Of a stretch of DNA of 64,000 bases, positions 55,906 through 64,000 are shown in pieces (position 1 is the first letter of the stretch; each line of letters starts with the position of its first letter). This stretch comes from Bemisia tabaci (lineage: Eukaryota > Arthropoda > Insecta > Hemiptera > Aleyrodidae). The position numbers were made by a program, and so were the translations under genes. Location of the stretch: the NCBI RefSeq assembly GCF_918797505.1, contig NC_092795.1, forward strand, positions 5,551,434 to 5,615,433, read 5' to 3'. The notes under the pieces were generated by a model. It saw only the letters and a list, made by a program, of their open reading frames with translations. It searched no databases and was not told the DNA's origin.

Positions 55906-56312
55906 TAGCAAATGGGCTTCGAGGGGATCGGAGAAATTAACCAATCAGAGACGACTCGTAAAAGTCAAGGGTGCCACTCGGCCAGCCAATCGGATCACGG
56001 CGCTTGTTATCTCATTGGAGAAAACCAGATGCAAAATCGTGTTTCTCGAAAAAATTCACGAGAGGAAATGTCCTTATCTCGCAAATTACCGTGATCAAAA
56101 TGCCCCATTGATTCAAAATCTAAATGACTAAAATTTCGGATGGATGAGACTTGTTGATAACCGGAGAGTTTAAATATTCTAACATGGCCGAAATAAGTCG
56201 CATCCTCCACCTCCTTGCATCCACCTCCTCGAATGTATTCCATTGTGATGTTGTGAACTGTACACAAAGGGACTTCAGAAGGAGCTACCTCAAGCGAGAA
56301 TGGTTAGTAAAA

Positions 56313-56435
56313 TCGTCGCTCCTCCGACGTAAGGACGTAGCTCGATTTATACGTGAGTCCTGATCTACATATAAATGCATGCTTTCGGGGGCTCATGCAA
56401 AAATTAAGACACGACCTCACGTCAGAGGGACGAGG
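56313..56435. mobile_element. 123-bp MITE, TCGTCGCTCCTCCGACGT ends
   Basis: TCGTCGCTCCTCCGACGTAAG / CTCACGTCAGAGGGACGAGG with the same GTGAGTCCTGATC...GGGGCTCATG centre as 5144-5267. Confidence 0.8.
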
Positions 56436-56716
56436 AAATAAGGGTCAGAATAAAAAAGCGGACGATGAGACCGGGAGCATCGTAAATGCGGGAGTGTGTT
56501 TACACACTTGAGCCATCGATTGGTCGTTCGAGGGCGATATTATTGTCGCGAAGGTCCTGTCCCTTTCCCTGTCCCTTCGACTCCTCCGGTCGTCGCGATC
56601 TCCCGCGACGGAGACCACCACCATTAATAATTGCTCTGTCCCTGAGGATCCTGCCCCCCCTCCTCGCGCATCCCCCCGCCCCTCCCCTCACCACCCATCG
56701 CCGACCATGTGCCGAC
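56436..56716. other. GC/CpG-rich unique stretch
   Basis: CCCTTTCCCTGTCCC, GTCGTCGCGATCTCCC and CCCCCCTCCTCGC-type sequence. Overlapping frames on both strands reflect composition. No splice-flanked exon visible. Confidence 0.3.
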
Positions 56717-56882
56717 CAATAATTAAATCCCGGATTTCAATCAACCAATTATGGAGCTCCGCCGTCGCGCGTCGCGTTCCTTTTCCCCGAGAGTGCCAGG
56801 TCGTGCGATAAAATGTGGATATAAAATATGGGATTAAGTAGGAAAAAGTGCTGATTTGACAGCACTATCCGGCAACAATGAT
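56717..56882 (+). repeat. ~170-bp interspersed repeat, copy 2
   Basis: AATTAAATCCCGGATTTCAATC, GAGCTCCGCCGTCGCGCGTC, ATAAAATGTGGATATAAAAT and CCGGCAACAATG. Same orientation as 40193-40365. No clear termini. Confidence 0.62.
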
Positions 56883-57699
56883 TTCCCCGTTTACGTCATC
56901 GCGCTGTCTTAGCCCCCGACGAATTGCCAAATCGAGGCTGAAGCTGAGAACAAAGAGTTTTTTTTTGTAAATTTGTATTTTATTTATTTATTTCCTTTTT
57001 TTCGCTGGCAGCGCCGAAAAAAGATCCGTCGCTTCCCCAATAAAGGGGCGTAACTTTATCGCGAGGTACAAGGTTGCTAAATTGATTGAAATAATGAAAT
57101 TATTTTCGCGAATACAACTGCACCATTTCTGTCCGAAGTTTGTCATTTCCCAGACGGAGGAACGTATCTCCGCTCGGTGCTTACATTACAAAATTTACTT
57201 ACGAAATCCTTCTTCTCGCAGAAAAATGACTGAGCAATGGCTGCCCAAAAGTTCACTAAATTTTTACAGTAGAACTCTCGGAAAAGTCCGTGATATTGTT
57301 ACTCTTAGTTTTGCGTAAAAATACAAAGTCTAAGCAGGAATTTTGCAATCGTGAAATAATGTTACACTCTCTCGTCAGAAAAATGACGGATTGTGATGAT
57401 TTTTTTCGTGTAATCGGGAAAAAATGAAGGTGATTTTTAGTTTAAACTGTCCTATACTTTCCCAGCAAAAACACAGTTAATAAGTAGAAATTATGCGACA
57501 CTGAAATGTAGCTATAACTTTAATCTTGGAAACTACGAATTGAGACATTCTTTGAGAATAAGACGTTTAAGCTGTGCAATGCTACTCAGCATTATCGCAA
57601 AAATGGTGGAAAATTGGGCGGAATCTGAAATCAGCCTGATCATGCTCTCTGATTGTAAAGCCTAACAGGAATCTCGTAAGGTAGGGAAGACAAAAGTAC
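56883..57699. other. No gene seen
   Basis: A/T-rich unique DNA; short ATTT repeat near 56980. Nothing recognisable. Confidence 0.35.
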
Positions 57700-57860
57700 C
57701 AAGGGAAGAATGATCGATTATCGATATTTCCCCCATTTGAAGCTAAGGTAAAGAATCGATTATTCAGGTGTTCGTTCCGAATACCAGCTGTTTATCGATT
57801 CTTTTCCATAGATTTAAATCACAGGTCGATCGATACATCGCAAAACACTCCACGCCTCTG
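57700..57860 (-). mobile_element. Degenerate hAT-like MITE
   Basis: Family blocks are in order: AATGATCGATTATCGATATTT, AAGAATCGATTATTCAGGTG, GTTTATCGATTCTTTTCC and the right tip CACGCCTCTG. The left tip has lost the CAGTGGCG consensus. Confidence 0.7.
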
Positions 57861-58697
57861 CTTGAGATCAAAAGAAAATCGATCGGGCCATGTCAGGGCA
57901 ATAGTCAGTCGTGATATGAAATCGTGAGCTCCTTTATACATGCACTCGCATTATTATTCATAAATGGAGTTGTACCTAACGAACGAAGAGATGGACTGAT
58001 ATGCAAGTGCTCTGTTGAATTTTAATAATGTGAAGCCACGCGACACGAGAAAGAGGGGGTCTAAAATTTCAAATTCCAGTATTCTGCTCCGCGGAGGGAG
58101 TCTTCCTCTTCAGTTTATGGGAGAAGTCGTATTTGATGTAGCGATTTTGGAAACTCTACCTTCGTTGAAACTATAAATGTAGAATTTTTAAAGTGGTGCA
58201 ATTGGTCTCTTTCGTAAAATTTCCTTTACGGCCACCTTAGGAAATGTAATAAGTGGTGGAATTAACTTCAAAATTTGCAGCTTTGGTGAAAAATTTCATG
58301 TTTGATCTCTTCAATGTCTCGATCCAAAGTTGTCGTGATTGAAGCGCTGGGTGCAGAAATGGCATTTCTTGGTTGCGGTGTCTCATAATCTCCGCTAACA
58401 TTTCATGCATTATAATTAAAGCACATGGGTGGAATTCGTCGCATTTTTACTGGATTTTCCTTCATGATTTTACAATGCTGAAAACGAAAAATCCCAAAAA
58501 ATGCACTTAAGATTTTTCCCCTCTAGTATTTAAATTAGCATTGAAGATTTTGAGACATCGCAACTAAGAAATGACTTTTTGCACCTAACGCCTTAATTTG
58601 AGATAAAATACAAGTCACGCACTTACTCAGCGAAATCTTTCACATTCCCTGGCGGCGAGGACCAAATGGATTTCTGAGGGGCAGCTTCCTGTGGATC

Positions 58698-58972
58698 CGC
58701 TCCTGCGGGCCGATCATTGAAATTGATAGACAAAGCTATAGACGAAGAAGACAAAATAGATATGGAGAGATGCTATTGGTGGATTAGGGTGGTTTCAATG
58801 GACAATGTAGGTAGGTAATGGACTAACTAACCCACACTGTAGTGTGTTCATCATTTGCACCCTGGCTCTATACGAGCAACCTACTTCAGCCAATTTGATC
58901 GCTCCATACTCCTTATGTCTTCTTTGTCTATCGTTTTGTCTACACATTTCAATAAACAGCCCGCTGGGTGGA
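58698..58972. mobile_element. ~270-bp foldback MITE, GATAGACAAAG arms
   Basis: GCGGGCCGATCATTGAAATTG / TTTCAATAAACAGCCCGC; TAGACAAAGCTATAGACGAAG / CTTTGTCTATCGTTTTGTCTA; GATATGGAG / CTCCATACTCC. A partial relative is at 17060-17215. Confidence 0.65.
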
Positions 58973-59485
58973 GTTGGGCATTTTAAGGGAGGTTGATTCA
59001 TTTCGTGATTGGGCCCTTTCTGATGAATTATATTTCATGATTTGGCAACTAAGAGATGGGCACAAAGCTGGCTCTCTTCTCCTGAAGATGATTGAATGTT
59101 CCTGTTGCTATTTGTTTTATTGACTTGACGAAACTTTACAGATAATTATTATATTTTTAATATTTTGTGCTCGGCACTCGAAGGCTTGACAAACAGGGCC
59201 ATGCCTAGTCGTTAGTAGGAAAAGAAGAAGAAGAAGATTTGGCAACGCCGCAGGGATATCCCTCCGACCGCGGGCGCGGAGGCTGGTTTAGCAAATCGGT
59301 GCGCTCACGACTCACGTATAACTCAGGCCGCTCCGCTTTGTTTATCGGCAGGATTGATTTGCTAATCAACGCGACTGCTTAGAAAGCAGAGGCGCCGCGT
59401 TTTTCCATTAGTATTCCCCCAGAAGCTCCTGTCAAAAGCTTCACCGTCCGAGTTGACGCTGCGGTGGACTGCTCTGTGCTTTATG

Positions 59486-59585
59486 CTCCCGTGCTGAGGA
59501 AAAACGCCGTAAGAACATTCGGGAGTTCTCAAATTTCCTCTGAGAAAACGCTGATTTTTGAGGAAGGCTATGAATGTTTTCTCGG
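59486..59585 (+). mobile_element. GTGCTAAGG-family MITE, left half
   Basis: CCCGTGCTGAGGAAAAACGCC and CATTCGGGAGTTCTCAAATTTCC, then typical interior, then unrelated sequence. No right end found. Confidence 0.62.
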
Positions 59586-59810
59586 GAATTTTTTTAGATA
59601 ACTTACATCTGGGATAATTTAGATCTCATCATGCCTGGACATCTCGGATATTAAGATCTTATTTTCTTTAATCTCACTACTATAAGATCTTGCGATGTTA
59701 AGTGGAATCCTCTAGGATGGACGAATTTACAACGCTGCGGGAAAAAGTATAGTTGAACATGAGGATGTGAGGATCTTCAGCTCAGGGAACGGACATAAAG
59801 GAATGCAAAG

Positions 59811-60012
59811 CAGCTGCGAGGCGTGAATGATCAATTTTCGATACTTTTTCATTTGAAGCTATGGTAGAGAATCGATTATTAAGGTGTTCGTTGCGAACAT
59901 CCTCTTTATCGATCCTTTCCCATAGGTTTCAATGGAAGATTAGTCGATAGATATATCGACTATCGTCACTGGCGTGGCGTGCTATGCGATAGCATAGCAC
60001 GCCACGCCACTG
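59811..60012 (-). mobile_element. hAT-like MITE with a terminal foldback
   Basis: Normal family sequence from CAGCTGCGAGGCGTG to about 59960. Instead of a single right tip, the end is an inverted duplicate: 59967-60012 is a 46-bp near-perfect palindrome made of two head-to-head copies of the TGGCGTGGCGTGCTATGC tip. An aberrant transposition or hairpin-repair product is a plausible origin. Confidence 0.75.
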
Positions 60013-60956
60013 ATGCCAAGAGCAACGGCGATGGATTTCTGGAGGAGGTAATTAGGGATTTTTGAGATAGCTAGAGTCATGGGAATTATTGTGCATTTGA
60101 GCCAGACTATTGTTTTGTTGAAAGTACAACGGAAGACAGAATATCTAAAATATACTTGATTGGATTTCTCCTAAATGAGAGCGGAGACACATAAAGGGTG
60201 GAGGTATGGGGTTGCACAAGGAATTTGGGGATCCGCGCGTGTGATAAATTTGGTAGCCCTATCTTAATAAGCCGGTTATGAAAAACCGAATTTCAAAAAT
60301 TGCGATTTACATTAGAATCTTTGATGCCGACGCTCGACATTTCCCTGATATCTCGGAAAGATTAAAATGAAGTTAGGTACCTTTTTGCTCTCGGGCACTG
60401 ATAAATAAACTCGAACGAAAACATCAGTTAACAGTGTCTTAGTTTGGATTCATGTTATCAATGTTATTATGACCACGATTTACTGGCCCCAATACCCAGA
60501 TTATTTAACAAGCGGAGCACTAACGGGGGTTTTTGAGCGGGGCTTTTACAGGGATCAAGCAGTGAAAAAAGCCCATTCTGAGGTGCAAACCTACTTGAAT
60601 TGAGATAAACTGTTTCTATCCAGCTTTTGATGCGATGGAAAGGAAATTGAGCCTCAGACTTTAAACGAAACGCATTATTCTTTCCAGTGCCTGCTCTGCG
60701 GCTAGTTACAATACTGTTATTACTAACAGTTTATCTCCATGAAAGGGAATTGTAGTTCAGAATGTGCTTTCATTGTTGTTACGGAGAAACATGCATCGCA
60801 TGACTTGAAACTTTCCACAGTTCTTTGCGCACCGCTCATCCTCTATCAGCTTTCTCCACGAAAAAAAGATGCGATGAAGTTGTAAATTATTGAAAAAGAT
60901 TCCTTCAATGTTGTACTTTTTGGGGGGGAATAGCTCTTTGGTCACGAAATTTTAAC

Positions 60957-61120
60957 CAGCAGCGAGGCGTGAATGCTCAATTATCGATATTTCCCCATTT
61001 GAAGCTGTGGTAAAGAATCGATTATTCAGGTGATCATTGTGAACAACCCGTCTATCGATCCTTTTCCATAGATTTAAATGGCAGATCAATCGGTATATCG
61101 CCCAGCACGCTACGCCAATG
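60957..61120 (-). mobile_element. hAT-like MITE, 164 bp
   Basis: CAGCAGCGAGGCGTGAATG at the left and AGCACGCTACGCCAATG at the right with the full set of internal ATCGAT blocks. The tips carry point changes and no 8-bp duplication is recognisable, so it is an older copy. Confidence 0.76.
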
Positions 61121-61435
61121 TTTTTCATATAATCGAGAAGGTGTAAGATAAGTAGGAAAATTACATATTTCCTAAGAAGATTGGATGAAGATGAATAGCT
61201 CTAATTTGTTGCGCCTTTATTATTCGAATTACACAGTAAGAAAAAGTAACCAATATTTTGTGTTATTATGGGAAGTTGAACATCAAAACTTAATTACATC
61301 CCTGACAGTTTTTAATGATTTGAGTGTTCAAGATGGGATTCCGTTTAATTGAAAAGTTATCTCAAAAGTGAAAAATCTCAAAATCTGAAGTACGTAACCT
61401 TTAAACATCATGATTTTCTGCGACGCTAGGTAAGA

Positions 61436-61652
61436 GCGCTATACGAACACGAACAGTGACGACGTAATGCAGCTGAAATGTTCCGTAGAAGTTTCGACTC
61501 TTCAAATTTTCAGAGAATACTCTCCATAATTTCTTATACATTCAAGCATTTCAAGAAACATTACTTAAGTTTTCCCTGAAGAGTAAAACTTTTATCACAG
61601 GAAATGTGGCAACGTCTGAATTTTCTTGCAGTGTTCTTCCTTGGTACGGCAG
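61436..61652. mobile_element. GTGCTAAGG-family MITE, degraded left end
   Basis: Right end clear: GAAATGTGGCAACGTCTGAA and GTGTTCTTCCTTGGTACGGCAG. Left end GGTAAGAGCGCTATACGAAC is weak. Confidence 0.5.
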
Positions 61653-61724
61653 TCTCCGTATACCACATTAAGTCGGTCTTAAAAGTAAAATATTTCTAGT
61701 ATGCGCTACGCTGACTACATCAGC

Positions 61725-61870
61725 CACTCATGCCTCTGCGAAAGTGTCGCGTCGCGTTGACGACGTCGTCTCGCGCGTAAAAACGCCTTCATTTATACGT
61801 GTATGCAACGCAGACAATCGTTGAGCACGTAAAGTTGCATCAAGGCGCTGTGTTGAACTTTGCTCCGACT
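61725..61870 (+). repeat. Single diverged unit of the satellite/R1 module
   Basis: Contains ACGCCTTCATTT...TATGCAACGCAGACAATCGTTGAGCACG...AAGTTGCATCAAGGCGCTG, the same ordered landmarks as the 283-bp units, in diverged form. Confidence 0.45.
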
Positions 61871-62685
61871 CAAAGCATTCACTGGCCGAGATACTTATCG
61901 GTGGTGCCGTTTCCGATTCGATTTTTTAACCTTTCTTCGTAAAGAATACCAATAACTCTTTCTGATAATCTTTAATTAAGGGACCGTGACGTAACAATTT
62001 GTAGGATATCCGAAAATAATCATGTATGAAAGAAATTAATAGTTTCACATTTTTCTCTTCCTTCACTCTTTCTTATTTTTATTATTTTTTTTTTTTTACT
62101 TTCCAGAATAAGAATAGAAAGATTACCTGTGTACATCTCATTTTACTGAGCATAATTTCAGCGTTCATTAAGAAAATAATTACTTTGGAACTTATGAGCT
62201 CAGTATTTTTTGTTATTTTTTGACCACTTTCCATCGCTAATAATTGTTTTTAAACTCTCTACGGCAGTTGAACAACAACACCATTCAAACAACCTCGGGC
62301 TGTTTTATATTATACCTACCTTAAAAAAAAAACATGAAAGTTCTCTAAAAGAATTTCATCTTTTTATAGAAAGTGTAAGTTTCTTCTTCAATCCAGAACA
62401 CTGCAGATAGGGGCGGAATGAGTCAAGATGTAGATTATCAGGCGGTTAACGTCTAAAATATAATATTTTAATTGACTAGAGAAGAGAAAAATCAGAAAAA
62501 GATACGGTAGAATGCACGTTTATTCCAAGAATCGGCTAAACTCTATAAAACAGGACAATGTTGAAATTCCAATTTCAGAGACTGATAAAATTGAACTTGG
62601 GGTTTTCCCCGTAAAATCGGGCTTGGCTCTCAAATTACACAGTTCCGCTAGAGCCTTTTTCCGGTTTAAAAGCTCTCCCTCATTT
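61871..62685. other. No gene seen
   Basis: T-rich DNA with Phe-rich chance frames (62026-62223, 62210-62410). No domain. Confidence 0.35.
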
Positions 62686-62807
62686 GGACGTATTTCTATC
62701 AAACGGAACTATATGCATTATGACGTGAGCCCTGTTATGCACATATTCTTATGAGTCTCAAAGCTCATGTCTTAATGCACATAGTTCCGTTTGACAGAAA
62801 TACGTCC
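62686..62807. mobile_element. 122-bp palindromic MITE, GGACGTATTTCT ends
   Basis: Near-perfect inverted arms: GGACGTATTTCTATCAAACG, GAACTATATGCATTATGACG / CATGTCTTAATGCACATAG, CGTTTGACAGAAATACGTCC. The centre reads GAGCCCTGTTATGCAC. Other copies at 9058-9181, 8719-8794 and 14216-14597. Confidence 0.8.
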
Positions 62808-63439
62808 ATTTACAGAGATTTTCAAGGGTCATCCGAGGGTAAAGAAGGAAAGAATACAGGAAACCACACGGCAAGTATTTTTGGCTGATGAAGCCATATT
62901 CTAAATAATGTAGGCCTCAAGGAGAGAGAAACAGGAGATTCTACACTCCCAAAGGTTCGAGTTTCCCCGATGGTATTTTATAATTCCCTGCCTTGGACCT
63001 CCCTTTTTCATTCTTATTATTTCAATATCGATGGATGAAGTCGAAAAATGCGTACACATTCCAACGTTTGTACATCTCCAATTATTTTCGATATTTTTTC
63101 TATTAAAGAAACAAAACTAACAAAACTTTTTAATTGAAAAAAAAACCATAAATATCGTGAACAGCTGGGAAATTTTTTTAGTAAATTTCAAAATAATTAG
63201 TTGGTCGGTTTTGCTCAAGAAAAGTGAAACAAGATCGTAGACTTTATATTGTGTGACTGCAAAAATGTTGAATTTCTTTATGATTCTGAATTCCTGATCG
63301 GATTTTTTTTTCAATGGTTTGTTAAACAAACGCATTTTGTCTGACAGATGCGTCACAAGCTCACAGCTCCAGATTATGAACATTTATCTGATCTGTTAAT
63401 CTGAATGCATTATTTTCTCAATCTTATTTCGTTATTTTT
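62808..63439. other. 3' flank of the IR gene, nothing seen
   Basis: A/T-rich DNA between the last MITE and the ionotropic receptor. The minus frame 63117-63383 has no domain and is downstream of the IR stop, so it would be 3' flanking sequence. Confidence 0.35.
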
Positions 63440-63445
63440 TTTATT
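63440..63445 (-). promoter_or_regulatory. Putative poly(A) signal of the IR gene
   Basis: On the minus strand an AATAAA hexamer lies about a dozen bases after the TGA stop of the ionotropic receptor. It is the nearest canonical polyadenylation signal. This would make a very short 3' UTR, and the A/T-rich context means the hexamer could be chance. Confidence 0.3.
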
Positions 63446-63456
63446 AGTATTCACCA

Positions 63457-63999
63457 TCAATAGACTCTCTGAATGCCTCTTTGGGCTTTTTTCAAAAGAA
63501 AGTGTTTTAATAGCTTCGGATATTTTGAAATGGACGAGTGTTGAAAGTAATCAATCAAGATTTCTCCCAAGAAAGCTAGAAAACTTAAAAACAAGCCAAC
63601 GATGAGACCAATGAATGCCGACTGTACATCATTTAAACTGAACGGCCGGGGCCCTTGTGTATTCTTATTCGAGACTGCTTCTTGCTGCTGTATGCTTGAG
63701 TCATCTACAATTGCCAGAAGCCTTCCGGCATGTCCAGTTTCGAAATATTGAGCTATCAGCTGGTTGAACTTCTCAAAATAGAAAGAATTTTTCAGAAATA
63801 GAAGTATCAACGGATAAGTCGTAAGGTACTCTTCGACCAAATGATACTCCACCCACTGATCTTTAAAAAGATGTTTCATTCGAATATTTTCTTTCGGCTT
63901 GGCTGAGAAAGGCAAACTCAGCAAAAGAGCATCCGCCTCTGCCATTGAGCGTACATTTTTTTCTGACTCCTCCATCCAATCTCCATAAACTTGTGACAT
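63457..63999 (-). CDS. Ionotropic receptor (IR), C-terminal exon, partial
   Basis: The 3' end of an insect ionotropic receptor, a chemosensory ligand-gated channel related to ionotropic glutamate receptors. The 180 visible residues begin in the second ligand-binding lobe. A VEEYLTTYPLILLFLKNS block at about 55-72 is followed by FNQLIAQYFETGHAGRL at 78-93, matching the 'knSpy..fn..i..l.E.Gl' pattern typical of the family. Then come a low-complexity linker (about 100-118) and LNDVQSAFIGLIVGLFLSFLAFLGEILI at 122-149, which is the last membrane helix (M4) with the usual leading 'l.d.q.af'. A basic cytoplasmic tail ends in a TGA stop at 63457-63459. The Met at the right edge need not be the start; the ion-channel part and the first ligand-binding lobe must lie beyond the window. 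The two lobes' key ligand residues (Arg/Thr/Asp-Glu) cannot all be checked, and the sequence looks like a divergent IR. Function in smell or taste is inferred from the family. Confidence 0.78.
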   Translation of the reverse strand: MSQVYGDWMEESEKNVRSMAEADALLLSLPFSAKPKENIRMKHLFKDQWVEYHLVEEYLTTYPLILLFLKNSFYFEKFNQLIAQYFETGHAGRLLAIVDDSSIQQQEAVSNKNTQGPRPFSLNDVQSAFIGLIVGLFLSFLAFLGEILIDYFQHSSISKYPKLLKHFLLKKAQRGIQRVY

Positions 64000-64000
64000 T

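Noticed and set aside
62026..62410. Phe-rich plus-strand frames resembling membrane proteins
   Set aside because: T-rich low-complexity DNA makes hydrophobic frames by chance; no splice-flanked or conserved pattern.

Overview
The window looks like non-coding, repeat-dense nuclear DNA from an insect. Three observations support this: an exon of a rhodopsin-family receptor with a spliceosomal donor and acceptor, the 3' end of an insect-type ionotropic receptor gene, and a background packed with short inverted-repeat transposons. Several of the repeat families (for example the CAGTGGCG-ended elements and the family with the ...GGCGCTTCAAGCAACTATT... module) remind me of sequences common in the whitefly Bemisia tabaci. 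That species guess is from memory and unverified. There is no bacterial gene structure: no operons, no ribosome binding sites and no long ORFs.

Only two protein-coding pieces are well supported. (1) A 143-bp exon at 29258-29400 (+) encodes 46 residues with the first transmembrane helix of an opsin-like (c-opsin/pteropsin-like) receptor. It is flanked by a polypyrimidine-AG acceptor and a GTGAGC donor; its other exons are not visible here. (2) A C-terminal exon at 63457-63999 (-) encodes about 180 residues of an ionotropic receptor (the second ligand-binding lobe, the last membrane helix and the cytoplasmic tail), and the gene continues past the right edge. A possible secretory exon at 26855-27114 is weak.

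Most of the rest is transposon-derived. 48008-52539 is a complete LTR retrotransposon insertion on the minus strand: two LTRs, a primer-binding site complementary to the 3' end of tRNA-Trp, a purine tract before the 3' LTR, and a 5-bp target duplication (GATAT). Its interior is decayed or non-autonomous and holds a minisatellite leader. At least a dozen families of short palindromic or TIR elements (MITEs) occur in 2-10 copies each. One is assignable to hAT-like insertion by perfect 8-bp target duplications (20853-21015 and 54765-54927). Many are nested inside each other (1931-2290, 8696-9023, 11832-12160, 14148-14775, 18100-19318, 22010-22395, 31085-31700). There is also an 840-bp foldback element at 42105-42945, a tRNA-derived SINE head at 38590-38686, tandem arrays of a ~260-285-bp repeat (29995-30530, 45290-46110), and several short perfect hairpins.

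The layout is: 0-25 kb, mostly MITEs and GC-rich unique patches; 25-31 kb, a quieter region with the opsin exon; 31-47 kb, mixed MITEs, satellite-like arrays, the SINE and the foldback element; 47-53 kb, the LTR element; 53-62.8 kb, hAT-like MITEs and hairpins; 63.4 kb to the end, the ionotropic receptor. No single new functional system is apparent. The unusual points are the LTR element with its indel-rich right half, the 64-bp duplication around a repeat insertion, and a shared sequence module linking an interspersed family with a tandem satellite.
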